Assembly: GCA_003640385.1 (NCBI GenBank)
Contig: RCAB01000389.1
Coordinates: 1-61,609 of the forward strand
Direction: 5' to 3'
DNA length: 61,609 nucleotides
DNA from: Setaria digitata
Taxonomy: Eukaryota; Nematoda; Chromadorea; Rhabditida; Setariidae
Both the position numbers and the translations under genes were made by a program. Positions within the stretch are counted from its first letter, which is position 1, and every line of letters starts with the position of its first letter. The notes under the pieces were generated by a model. It did no database searches. It had not been told where the DNA came from and saw only the letters and a list, made by a program, of their open reading frames with translations. Below are positions 22,701 to 35,133 of this stretch, in pieces.

Positions 22701-24508
22701 TCCGGAAGTGATTCGTATATTGGATGCTGTGTTTACTTGTACTCTGGAGATGATCAATCGTGATATGGAGGAGTATCCGGAACATCGTCTGAACTTTTTC
22801 AGTCTTCTGCAGGCTCTAAATCACGAATGCTTTGATGTGCTCATATCACTTCCGCCAGAACTTTTCCGTTTGATTGTAGATGCTGTTGTGTGGGCTTTTA
22901 AGCACACCATGCGAAACGTTGCGGAAATCGGTGTCTTTTTTTTTTTTACAAAATTTCAATTTTTGATGATTGTCGAGGTGCAATGATGGAAGGGAAAACT
23001 TTAGCTTGAGACTATGAGTGACCAAAAATGCATAGTTAATTGATTGACTTTGTAAAATGCTCATTTAAATGAAAACGAAGATTTTTCACTGTAGGTTTGG
23101 ATATCCTGAAAGATATGCTTACGCAGTTTGGTGTCCATCCAAATAAAGAGAGAGCACAAGCTTTCTACAAGCACTTTTTCATGGAAATACTCGTCCACGT
23201 GCTAACTGTTGTTACAGATAGCAACCAAATCAAAATTCTCGGTAAGTAAAAGATTTTTCGATCGATAATCTTCCTGATCTGTTTCTCTTGCTTTTGATAA
23301 CACTAAGCATACCACTGTTTTTTTTTTATTGTTGTCATTGCTGTATGCTTCAGTGTTTTAGTTCTAGCTTTTTATATTTTTTTAGTTTTTTTTTTTTTTT
23401 TTTAAATACAGTCTGTTTCAATCCTCGCACATTCGGCAGTACAATGAAGTGAAATTTATAAACAGTAACAACAGCAGTGAGTGTTATTAACAGGAAGTCT
23501 CTTGTTACTGTAGCAAATTTGCTTAAAGGTTTATCGTGTTATGCTGATATTTTGTGTACATTGTTCTATGCGGCAGAAATGTCTATCACTGAGCAGCTAA
23601 ATCCACCTCAGTCGAATATTGATTACATCTACATGCATATCAGCGAAACTTTTGCTCAAGCATTCGACAATCTGACTCCGTAAATATACATTTTCACGTT
23701 CTATTTCCTTCTGTTTGATAATGAGACAGACATGTGCTAAGTTCCGCTGATTGATTGCTGTTCGATTTTTAAGGGGAAATTTTCAAGATGCAACTTGCAG
23801 AATAGTTTAGAAAGAATTTTAGGTTCTTTTACTATTCCAGATAGCTAAAGCTGATTAAGTTGCCACTGAAAAAATTCATTTTCACGCACTCGTTTTGTAA
23901 GTGTTGATAATTCCATGATAGAGTTCGTTGTTTAGAGATCAGATTCGTGTCACTGTCAAGGGTTTCTTTTCGTTTAATATTGATTCAGTGAAAATGAAGA
24001 ACCATTTGCGTGACTTTTTGGTCCAGATCAAGGTTAGCACATTTTTCATTTCCATAACCTTTAGGTTGTAATTTAAATTTATGTTTGTTAATACATTTAG
24101 TCAAAAGAGCTGTATGATTCGTGAAAGCTGCTAATGGTGAGCCACCTAGTAACTTGTGGCTGTATTTTTAAATTACGAAAAAAAATTTTTTTTTACTACA
24201 AAATTGCGGAAGATTTGCTTTTTATTCCTTTTACATCTCAAATTTGTTTGTTCTTTTACAGGAAAGAGTTGGTGAAGATACATCAGATCTGTTCATTGAA
24301 GAGCGTGAACAGGAAATTCAGAACGTCCAAAATGCGAAGAAGGAGGTATAAGTTTATTCGTTTACTTCGAAATTTTTCTAAGTGAAAGAAATGGTAGATA
24401 TAGTTATTTGTTATTCAGTTTTCATTCCTTTACCAATAATTTTGAAAATTTTAGGTTCCTGGCATGCTGAATCCCCATGAGATTGTTGACGACGATTCGA
24501 TGAAATAA
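16720..24508 (+). CDS. xpo-1: Exportin-1 / CRM1 nuclear export receptor
   Basis: Exportin-1 carries proteins with leucine-rich export signals, and some RNAs, through nuclear pores together with RanGTP. Exons: 16720-16806, 17049-17259, 17543-17649, 17800-17915, 18190-18301, 18396-18515, 18739-18879, 19020-19205, 19409-19612, 19917-20055, 20217-20320, 20437-20515, 20648-20883, 21165-21383, 21822-21926, 22018-22200, 22399-22524, 22690-22930, 23095-23241, 23514 (or 23529)-23679, 23936-24032, 24262-24345, 24455-24508. All phases agree and give 1087 or 1082 residues (human 1071). Near-identical blocks include [46 protein letters not shown] and the tail PGMLNPHEI. The N-terminal importin-beta-like part and the HEAT-repeat array are complete. 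The cysteine that leptomycin B modifies in human CRM1 (Cys528) is present in [12 protein letters not shown] as about residue 511. The start is the first ATG of an exon reading [17 protein letters not shown]. No break was seen. Confidence 0.97.
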
Positions 24509-25896
24509 GCATAGAAAAAAGAAGCATCGTGTTGTTCCCTTCATTAATTGGTTTACCCGTTTATAGAATTCTTTTTTTTTTTTTTTTGGTTATTTGACCA
24601 AAAACTTTTTTCCCAAATAATTTATCAAGTTTTGCCTACGAACGTTTTAGTATAACGTTCTCTTCGTTATTTCTTTCTTTTATCTTTTTCTCAAATCAAT
24701 TGCCTATAAAACTCAGTTGTTTAACAAACTTTCCCAAGACAAATAAGATGCTTATGTGAAATTGTGTTCAGCTTTTCCCTTACTGCTTAAAAGTCGAACT
24801 TTAATATTTCATTTACTTGACGACTGGTTTATTAAGTCTTCAAGCATCATTTGTAAGCAAGGCGTTTTTTCAATTATCAGATTTTTACTTGAAATCGAAA
24901 ATTCGCTTTGTACAATGACACAGTCATTGTACAAAGTGAATTTTGATGAATGTCAATGACGAATTTGAGTAGCATCGTACCGACAGATCTCTTACACAAA
25001 TCTTTTTCATGCGTATTTTCTCCCTTCCATGAACTATTAGCAAGACTTCTTTTTGATTTCCATTTTTGTTTCATTAATTAAATCTCGCGTTTTACTGGGT
25101 CATGCCCTTCCGTTCATCTCACAGTATTTTTTTGTTAGTTTGTTTTACCATTTTCAGTTTCATCCATCCTTTCATAATTGTCTGGAAAAATATGTGGAAG
25201 GATACTACTATCCGTTTTTACTTGATACGTAGTTTGATTATTCTAGCCTTACATTTATTTGCTAGAAAATTGATCATTTTTGATTCAAATGCTGATGATG
25301 ATGGACTTGTTCGGCCATTTTTGGAGAATTTGTGCAGTCGTGAATGTTTGTTTTCATAATTTCCTTTCGCAGCAAAATTACAACCATGTTTTTCGAACCA
25401 TGGAAGAATATCAGACGTGGAAAAGAGATGGGAGTAAGTGATAGGAGTCGGCTGTGCACATCAATACAAATACATAATACATATCGAAATTCTCGAGAGT
25501 ACACTGTATGTGTATATATTTCTAAGTCTGAGTTTTGATAAATGGCAGGAAATGGACACAGAAGTGTGAGGTAGCGAGGGTCTTAATTAAAGCAATTTTA
25601 TCTTATGGTATACTGGAAATTTATCATACTATGGAGTCAGATATAACTATATCAGATATAACTAGTTGGTGAGTACAAAGCGAAATCTCGAACATGCTCA
25701 GCTTGAAAACTACCGAGATCGAATGCATATGTACATGCAAAGCTAACAATTAGCATAGTATGAAATTGTTTACACGACAAATAAAAGAAGTAAAAATGGC
25801 TTTTCATTCAGACTAGTTACCACAGGAACTGAATCGTGAATGAGTCAATTACGGTGAAATTGCTGCATTGCTAATCAGAAGTCCTCAAGACTTCGT
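24509..25896. other. Convergent spacer between xpo-1 and dvc-1
   Basis: This is about 1.4 kb between two stop codons that face each other. It should contain the xpo-1 3' UTR on the left and the dvc-1 3' UTR on the right. It contains a strong hairpin at 24899-24943 and a short direct repeat of CAGATATAACTA near 25640-25667. Open frames here have no recognised product. AATAAA-like polyadenylation signals are too common in this composition to pick one. Confidence 0.7.
24899..24943 (+). repeat. Hairpin with 21-base arms and a 3-base loop
   Basis: The left arm (24899-24919, containing CTTTGTACAATGAC) is repeated in reverse complement at 24923-24943 around the loop ACA. The only mismatch, G at 24905 against T at 24939, would be a G-U pair in a plus-strand RNA but a C-A mismatch in a minus-strand RNA. 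It starts 390 bases after the xpo-1 stop, so it could lie in that gene's 3' UTR. Confidence 0.9.
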
Positions 25897-27833
25897 CTAG
25901 TGAATCGTTAGACATGAATCTAAGTGAGAATTAATGGTATTTTCGGGGACATATACACTGCATACTGGACATGGTACGCAAATGATTATGTCATTACCAG
26001 TTGATTCGAGACCTTCACGATCAGTCGGTTTACTATTTTCTGAGGTCTTTCTCTGTACGCCAGAGTCAGCTATTATATCTTCTTCAGCTGTTAAATCACT
26101 AGTACAGCGAATTTTTGCAGGGGATCTTTCGAGTTTCATCTCACTGGTACCGACTTCGTTTTCAGGTCTATTCATATCAAGATAAGCACCACAAACTTTT
26201 TTCGAGAATGATGATAAATGGCCTAAAACGTGACCTTTTCCGGTGAAATAATGACTGGTAGGATTCTGATTGATTTGGGAATGAGATTTTCCATTAGGCG
26301 CTTCCAAAATCTTCTTTTTCGCCCCATAACCTTCTGGTTCTCTGACTTTGATAAAGCTACCTATAAATGGCATTTTTTTTTTTTAAAGACTGAACTAAAA
26401 AGAAAAATGTAATATGGAATAGGAACTTCAGAAATACCTCCACACGTCATCTGATGCTCTTTCCACCAAAAATCGTTCTTACTCGGAGCTCGGTTCATAG
26501 AACGCTTCACCCAGCCGTAAAACGGTGGACGCATACTTAAAGAAATCTGTGCATATGAAATTATTGTAAACCCACAGAGCTTTTCAAAATTCTAAGTGAT
26601 TTTGTTTTTGTTTCTTTTTCCCATAAACGAAGCATAGAAATGGCTCTAATACTGCCACTTTCAAATTTGAACACAGTGAGAAAAAACATCAAATTGTTCC
26701 TGCTTTTAAATGAAAATTAGCTCACCGACATGGCCCAGTACATCTCCACCAGTGCTTTTGGTTATACCTAACTTCATCATGAAAATTGTGATAAATACTA
26801 ATATTTGTCCCTGCGATCATGTTAATGCGGCGCATGTGGAATTGAAACATTGGTCCGTGTCCATCACGATCTCTTAAAAAAAAAAAATATAACAAAATAT
26901 CGAAATAAATGAAGCGAAGCAAAAGTATTCCTTAAAAATCAGCCCTACAACCATTGAAAATGTTAAGTAAAACTATATAACCATACTTTGACTTGAAAAA
27001 GTTTGGTTAAAATAAAAAACTTGCATAACGCCATCGGAAAGAAACAATAAAGCATGAATCATTTCGTGCAGCAATGTTTCCACCAAATCTTTCCGTGGTC
27101 TATATTGTAGGAGAGGCTTACTAAGTCGAATAGAACAAAATCCATCTTTACGTTCGAAGCTGCACAATCCTGCACTTCTGGAAATGTCTTTTTTTTTCTT
27201 TGTTTAATGTCATTAATCATTCAGCACTTCATTTTAAAAGGCAATTTTCATATTTTGCTTTACAATATTAAAAATATGGCTTTATGAGACTTTAGATTTA
27301 ACTCTATTCATATGCCTATGAACAGAGTCAAATCTTTAAGCTAATCCTACGACAAGAATCTGCAAAGAAAGCTTACGAGGTCATTCGAGAACTCCATTTC
27401 ACCTCACATGCAGCCAATTTCCCACCAAAAAATGTAGCATCATACTGCTGGAAGAGTGCATACAAATCGGGAGTTGGATCAATCGTTTCCCAAATTGGAT
27501 CCACCAGCGAATTAGATTGAGTTGAACTACTGGATGCATCGGATTTGACTACCTGCAATCAGAAAATTTCACATAGCGTTAATGAAACTAATATAAAAGA
27601 ATTTAGCTAAAATGAATCAATGCAATAGAAGTTAATTTAGATTAGATTAATACAGTACAAACTAACTCCTTCATACTTGTGTAAAAACTCAGCTCTATAA
27701 AGCTCTCCAAATATTTCTGTTACAATATGACAAGATTTACCGCTGGAAAACTGCATCGCTTTTTCTTTGATGGTATATCCTTAAATGTATGAACATGCTG
27801 TAAATCTTTTAATCCAAATATCTTCTTACTCAT
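25897..27833 (-). CDS. dvc-1: SPRTN/DVC-1 DNA-protein crosslink metalloprotease
   Basis: SPRTN is a replication-coupled zinc protease that degrades proteins covalently trapped on DNA and works with p97 and ubiquitin. Exons on the minus strand: 27741-27833 (ATG start), 27377-27552, one ending at about 27183 (3' end uncertain), one at about 26728-26875, one at about 26432-26540, and one from about 26358 to the TAG stop at 25897-25899. The SprT domain begins WETIDPTPDLYALFQQYD and has RPRKDLVETLLHEMIHA. The HEMIH zinc site lies at 27054-27068, near residues 127-131. RDGHGPMF in the next exon supplies the third histidine. The zinc-binding subdomain follows (HWWRCTGPC, then WWKEHQMTCGG). FTGKGHVLG matches the p97-binding SHP box (human FSGKGYVLG). 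A C-terminal UBZ4 ubiquitin finger (CPVC ... HLDSC) ends close to the stop. No clear PCNA-binding PIP box was found. The join between the HEMIH exon and the GHGP exon is uncertain. Confidence 0.94.
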
Positions 27834-29871
27834 CACACCTCAAATTAGGAAATTAAAACTTTTGAAAAATGAATCGTGACAAAATCGCGTAACACTTTCA
27901 TCATTCGTTGTTGACCAAGAAATATGCAATTATGAAATGACTTTTGAACTTTTTTTTGTACCCAATTATTCAAACAAATAGTTGAGGAACGAAATTTTTA
28001 TAAAACAAAATTTGAAAATTATGGGCAAATTAATTATAGGCAAAGCTACATTGTATTTTAAACTAGTTGCTGCTCATAATATTTTATAAAACTACTCATT
28101 AGCATATGCCTAAAACTTTCTTCCATCAAAATTATCACATATATTCTCAAACATTCACCTCACTCGTAACTTTCCTTCACGACAATTCGTTACGGTTACT
28201 GAAAGCATTTTATATTGCACTTCTCAGATTCGATATTTATACTCGTATATACCAATAAATTTGCTTAGGATTTTCAAGGTTAAATTAACAACTATCAGCA
28301 AATGAGTAAAACAATTATGTGAGAATAACGAAATAGCATACAGTGAAAAAATGATAATTGATAATTAGAAAATGGCCAAATAATTATAATTATGAGATAG
28401 CCAAATATTTTAAGAGACTAAGAAAATCTGAAGAAAAAAAGGAACAATAAACATTTGTAACAGATGCAAAAGTTGAGAAAACTATACAAGGTGAATAAAA
28501 CAAGAAGGAAAACTCGTAAAAATTACCTCTTATTTTTCTCTGCAACTACATGCTATTATGCATTGTGTTTCCTCCGAAGTGTAAATGAAAAAGAATTCCC
28601 GAGACATTCCGATATCATCCGGAGGTCGGTATTTCCTGCAGAGAGTCGAAGTGCAAGTTTTCCGTGCTCAGAAATTCCAGAAACACCAGATGATATGCAA
28701 CAAAAATGGCAAAATTATTCAAAATGAAACGAACACAGTAAAATGTAAAATGAAGTTTACAGTCATCAATAATATTTGCACTTGTATCACAGATTGATCT
28801 GGTAGTTTACGTAAAATATACTACTTCAGACCAGAAAATTGTGGAGAAGTTTTTTTCCATTTCATTATGAGGAAAATCAGAAGATTTATGAAAGCCGATA
28901 ATGACATCCGATAGAAGAGCTGAGAAGTTTCATGATTTGGAAAAATTTAAAACGCGAAGCCGCTGCACACCTCCGAAAACTAGCAAAATTACCGGATCCT
29001 GAAATCTTTTTTCAAAAACCCGCGATTCCGAAATGAATGAAATTTCTGTTTCCCGAAATGAAAATAATTCGCCTCATCAATTTTTTCACTAATTGCACAG
29101 TTGGTTGCTCAAATTCTCCTCCTTTTTTCTTCTTTTTTTTTTTCTTGTCGGAATAGCAAAACAACTTGTTGCTGATGTCAAAGGTTTGCTTTTCAGCTAT
29201 ATAATTCTGTAACTTTTTGTAAAATTTTGTAATTTTCGTAACTTATTTTAAACTTTTGTAAAATTTACGTAAGAGAAAAAAAAGATGAGAAATATTCTGA
29301 TATCTTTTCCTGCAAGCATATCAATATGAATTATTATTAGCTTGATGATATTAAGGGAGATTTAGTCAGTTAATAATAGCTGAGAGAAATGATTAAAAGG
29401 CTAGAGGTCCTCTCTGTAGAGACGAGCTTATTTTGATTCAAATGGATCATAAAATAAGCCCAGATCTACAGGATGATGATGAACCCGAATCATCCAGGAA
29501 ACTGATTTTCCAGTTATCTCATCATCACCGAATTTATCAGTCTTATTTTATTTCTTTTTTATTCTTTTTTTTCTTTTTTAGAAATATCAAAGTAATTGCT
29601 TAATTTATAGAAATCTCGTGCTAGAAAAAAAAAAAAAAAGCTCATATATCTGTATAAATATGGGTGTGTAAAGTTAAAAAAGTTTAGTTATTTGATAGAT
29701 TTCAGAGTAATCAATATTTAAAAGTTAGTTTTAAATATGTTTTGAGGTAGCCATAATGATATATTTGTCGATTTATTACAATCATAATTCCACTTGTTTT
29801 AGCAGTATTTTTATAACATATGAGAAGAAAAATTTAATTTAATTTTTCGTTTCCTACATTGAACTTTTTAG
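27834..29871. other. Divergent spacer between dvc-1 and the COG7 gene
   Basis: About 2 kb between a leftward and a rightward gene, so it probably includes both promoters and the missing first coding exon of the COG7 gene. An open frame near 28585-28797 (plus) ends with a short cysteine-containing stretch (CNKNG, CKMKF, CTCITD), but it has no hydrophobic leader or homologue that I recognise. A T-rich patch lies near 29115-29150. No RNA gene was recognised. Confidence 0.6.
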
Positions 29872-32800
29872 ATTGAAATTCCAGTTTTTCCGGAACACTG
29901 GAACGTTACTGATTTAGTGAATTGGATTAATTCAAGGAACGAACCTATTAAGGTTGCTCTGCTTGTTAATTAAGCTAATTTGCCTTGAATTCACTACCAA
30001 TATTTTACGCTTATTTCCTTAGTTACCTTTCCACTTATTGCTTGATGATTTTTTTGCTACTTTTTTTTTGTTTTAAAATGCTAAATTGCCATGTTTGTTT
30101 AATTCACTTTGTTTTTCTTGCTTTTATTTTTATAAATGTTGTATTATTTTAATCAGTATTTTGAATCCTAGAAAATTTTTGAGTTTTCCTTTGAAAGAGC
30201 TCGTTTCTATTGAGTTTTTTTTTTTTCTTGTAATTTGCAGTAACAGAATTCAAAAGTGCTACAATAGGACTCGTTTGGTTCACATTGTTAGTTAAGTAAA
30301 ATTATAACTTCCACTTTTAGACTCTGTTGGAAGCAGTTGAAGCAGAAATTGAAGAAGCGCAAAGTTCTCTAGTAGAGACAAGAAATAAAATTGATCGCCT
30401 TAAACAGTAATTCTTTTTTGATTTTTATACTGTCCGAAAAACTTATCAGTACTTGGATACACATTAACAATTCGATAAAGTAGTTATACTTTTCTGGAAC
30501 TCGATCGAAACAGATCATCCAGATTAAACGCAATCGAGTAATACTTTGTTTACAAATTGAAGATTTTATTTTTTCTGTAACTTTCATTAATTGAAGTGAT
30601 GAAGGCAATTTGGAACAATGTGTTCGATCTTGCGCTGAGCTTCGTGAACGCCTGAAATTAGTAGTGGATACTCATGCGAAGGAACATCTTGCTAAAGAAT
30701 TTGATGCTATCGCGATATATGATAAAGCTGATAGACGTGCGGCTGATCTCATCAAAATTTTGATGGTTAGTGGAAAAAAGAAATTCAATTATTTTTGGCT
30801 TGCCATAATATTTATTTTAAAGCGAAATATTTGATTTAATAAATTAAAAGAAGCAAATAAATCGTAAAGAAATTGATTTTAATGGATTTACTAGTGGATT
30901 AAAATCATTAGTAAATTTCATACTGGGTAAAGTGTCGATAAAGCCATCTGAATTAAAAAGTATTTATTTATAGGCTCGCAAATCTTGGAGAGAAAATGTT
31001 GCTATTATTGAAAATTTAGACGGAACTGAACCGGCTCCAGAAAATGTTGTTATTAATTTGCAAAAAGCTTATGAATCTCTCTCAGAGGTTATTAAATATA
31101 AGAGTTGGATTTTCTTTTCTTTCTAGAATTTCATTAAGGATAATTAGTTCTTTTTTCTTTTTGGAGGATTTCATAGCTTCAGTTTCTGGATGTTCCGGAA
31201 CGAGCTGATTTCCTGGAAAAAGTAAAAGATGTTTTCTTGAGTTGGTTTTCAACACGCATCGTATTAGCGATACAGTCGGAAACACCGGTGGATGATCTTT
31301 TGCTGATCAAACAGAAGTATGAAATGTTACGGAGAACTGAAGGTTAGTTTTCAAGCTTCATATTTTCTTTATGAATGTAAAATCAAAAACTCTGTGAATA
31401 TTTGGAATGCTTTCTTACAAAATTATTATCATTAATAGACTTCTCTTAATTTCAGACTTTAATGATATTATTAAACATTATCTGGAAAATGAAAATAAAT
31501 TTAATTTTCATACTGCTAATAAATTGTCCGATCTGTTCATAGATACCCGTGACATGATTATTTCAAGTTATAAACGTCTGCTGGATGGGTAAGTTGCCCA
31601 TGTGAAGCAAAAGAGTTTTATGATAATTATAGTGTTCTAAAGTTATTGCTTTTGTGCTTTTGTTATCTTGCTAACCTGAGATAAAGTGAGACTTTCCAGT
31701 TTCACATTTACTGTAAATTATGAAAAAGTTAAACAGAGTGTAGTTTTTTGGACTAAATAGTTTTCTTATCGAATGACAGTAAACTTCGTCAGGAGAGCAA
31801 ATCAAAATCAAAAAGTGATGTTTTTAATTTGTGTTCTTCAAAAATTTTTCAGCTGGGTAGAAAAAGTGCTCGATGATCCAAATGTTTTCTTATCTAATGC
31901 ATTCACTGAAAGTATTCTAACACTGGAAAAGGAAATTAGAGATGCGTGTACAAACACGATCGGAAGGAGTCTAGAAGATGACCCATCTGGTTCGCAGACA
32001 CTGAAAATGATTTTAGAATTCAGATCAGTCAGTGAAGTTCAATGACAATTTAATTAATATTTTGTATTATGTTTTCTTTTCTTTTTTTGCTCTCCAACAA
32101 AAACAAAGATTTTAATAATTGTTAGCACTTAACAATCTAACAAATAGTTCATGAGTTAGATTTTTTGCATGTTTGTTAAGAATATCCCTGTTCTATTGCA
32201 CAAAACCAAATTATATAGATTTTAGGATATTTAAGGATATTTTTGGATTGGGATGGATCTAGTTCAAGCTTACTACGAATTGTAGGTGCTATCACAGTAT
32301 ATGTCAAGGCCTGATGATGATAAATCCGTAGCAAAATGTATTATACAATTTGGTGAACATCTGCTGTTTTGTACGACTAATCAATACACGAAGCTGGTGG
32401 CATCATTCCTGGCTAATTGCTCCAATATTTCATTTGTTTGTTGTTATTCACTTATTGATTGCACAGTCAAGAACTTCTAACCAGTCAGGAAATAAATCTA
32501 TTTTCATCGTTTATCGGAAATCATTCTGTTAAATTCATCTCAATTCTTTTTATAAATAAGGAATTTAATGTTAATAGATAAAAAGAAGATATGGTTAGTA
32601 TTAATTTGCAGGATTCTACGCATACTTTTGCATGTTTGGAGCAACTTTCTAACAAAGTGTCACAACTTATCCGAGAAAGTAATTATGTGGTGCAAATGGC
32701 TAAGGAAACATTTGGCAATATTGGAGTTATTTTTCTAGTTCCTGCATTTCGGGTATGTATAAATTATCAAAGGCTTTGTAGATGCTACGTTCGATTAAAA

Positions 32801-35133
32801 TACAGATTTGGCATGATATAAATATCTTCCAGTGTGTATGGGTAGCATGTACTGAAGTTTATATTAACTGCAGTAATTGGAAAGTTATTGACAGTCTGGA
32901 TTTCGCGTAACTTTTCTTTCACTATGATGAGGGTTGCAGGCATTGTATGAAAATTTAATATCGATATTGGATAAATTCTATAAAACACATATGGATAGGA
33001 GTAATGTTAAAGACGAGGATGCTTTGCGTATGGTGAGCATATCAGGTTTGTGTTTATTGTTTTTTACGCTCGGAAAATATCCTAAATTAACGTTCGTATT
33101 ATATGCTTCAGTACTTAATTTCCTCGTTTTTGATTAAGTGATTAGAATCTTCGTGGAAGAAATTCTTGGGATTGAAAACTTTTTATTTTTACTTTCCGTC
33201 GTTAATTATGAGGCATTTCAGGACAACTTTTGACCTGGATTGATAATGATAAGCAACGGCTAAAAGATATGTTTGAACAGTTGGGAACTGCTGCGGCAGA
33301 TCCTGCTATTAGCAAATTGTCGGAGAAATTATGTAGTGAAATTTCAAATTTTCGAAAAAAATTATCTGGTTTGTTCATATCCTTGCAATTGATATATACA
33401 GAGATCCCGGTTGATAGGAAGATTTAATTTTCGTAGCAAAAGACAATAAAATAATCATCACAATCACGTTGTTTCCGCTCCAGCTTATTAGTAAGCAGCT
33501 CCATTTAATTTTGTAGCAAGTTAATTTTATCAAGAAAATATCGCAAAATCGCAAAATTTAGAGAAGTAAACTTCCTGTTCTAATTTTGAACTACATTCAG
33601 TTTTATTTCTAGTGAAAGGCGAAGGTGATATTAGTTTAGCAAAAGCGCGTGCTGAAATCCGGAAAATGAACAAACGATTTATTGCACGTACTGTCGAAGT
33701 GCTTTCACGTACTTTGGTCGGAGATATGGAAAATGGATTGCAAAGCATTGTCAGTTGGTTTTTTTTTTCATTAATCTGAACTTTCGAGTTGTTTTCAGCG
33801 ATGGCAGTACATATCTATGTAACTGACCACGTGCGTAAAATTAATGATACTCCATTGATTAATCAAATTTATCGACATCAAAATTTGAAAGCTGTAATTT
33901 CTTCGCTGTCTAACCAACATTTTCATTTTAGGATACTGTTATTTCTCTTTTACATTGTTACAGATGTTGGATAAGAGTGTTGAGAATACAAAGATAAAGG
34001 AAAGCACAAAAGTACCATCTTTTGGAACATCACCTAATGAATTTGTAACTGCAGCAGGTGTTGCGCTTCTTTCTCTAGCCCATCAGTTGTCAACCTACTC
34101 ACAGGATAGCAACATGGCTTCAGCTATCGTATTTGCAGCGAAACTGGAAACTGTAGGTGAGCATTTTAAAATAAAATTGAATTTGAGAATTTTTCGAGCC
34201 GGATTTGGATTGTAATTTTCAAGGCGATAACAATAGTCGTTAGAATCTTTACTGGATGCAATTAAACTTGTGATTATTACTGCACAGAAAATTGAATAAA
34301 CTAAGAAATATCGAAATTGAATCATGCGTTGGACCATTTTTTGAGAATTGACTTTTCTGATGCTGCATATTCAATACTTTTTAGACGATATTCCATCCTG
34401 GTGGATAAGTAAGTGCGCAATTGCTGTGCAAGAATGTTTTGTTGATAATGTTGGTGACATTAGCGGTTATTCGAGTTATCTCTGCCGGCAACTTTCAGTT
34501 GATTATAGTTAGTGGTTCTCTTTTTGATAAGTCTTCACTAATTTTTTCATAAAATCTCATTTCTTCATCTTAGGTATTCATCAAATACCATAACTTAGAT
34601 TCAACTAAGTTTATGGCATTTGCTGCATTGGAGCCTCTTGAGTAGAGAGACAGAATTTTAATGTTATGACCCTGAAATTTTTATTTGAAAAAAAAAAACA
34701 CACACACACACACACTTGGCATGTTATTATTGGCTACTACGTTTCTAAGAATTAACGAAAAATTCTACTTCAGCTTTGAAATTCTTATTTTTTAGCATTT
34801 TCATGAGATATACGGGTACTGATATAGCTTGAATTATGCTTTACCAATTGATTTTTCATTTTTTAGTAGAGCACTTAATAAGCACACATTACCGCCGCTG
34901 ATATGTATATTCTTATTTTAAATGTGATGGTTCTGATAAAGGGAATTATCCAGAAGTATGTAAAATTATGCTAAAATTATTAAGTTATTGAAGTTTCAGT
35001 CTCAAAATTAAAATTTCATTTTTTTTTAGCATATTTGGCTGATGTATTCGAAGATTTAGGGACAACGAAAATATCGGATTTTGTTAATATGCGACAAGCT
35101 TTCGTTAGTGCCGGATATCTTGAACCATTATAA
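29872..35133 (+). CDS. cogc-7: Conserved oligomeric Golgi complex subunit 7 (first exon missing)
   Basis: COG7 belongs to lobe B of the eight-subunit COG tether, which guides retrograde vesicles within the Golgi and so affects glycosylation. Exons with consistent phase: 29872-29952, 30321-30406, 30597-30765, 30974-31087, 31177-31342, 31456-31588, 31853-32036, 32286 to about 32440, 32612-32752, 32940-33045, 33222-33368, 33613-33749, 33964-34156, 34385-34507, 35030-35133 (TAA). Identification rests on co-linear similarity to human COG7. WNVTDLVNWI matches DFDVKEWI. LDVPERADFLEKV matches VDTPDYSEKCVHL. FACLEQLSNKVSQL matches DCVQELSHSVNKL. SFGTSPNEFV matches AFSLTPLEYI. The first half is helical and coiled-coil-like, as in other COG subunits. 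The initiating ATG must lie in an upstream exon, because a stop precedes the 29872 exon in frame. The product is about 675 residues against 770 in human, so an exon near 32440-32610 or 32040-32285 may have been missed. Confidence 0.87.

Noticed and set aside
25102..25538. Overlapping plus- and minus-strand frames after xpo-1
   Set aside because: They are hydrophobic, low-complexity translations with no plausible splice partners, lying in the convergent 3' UTR spacer.
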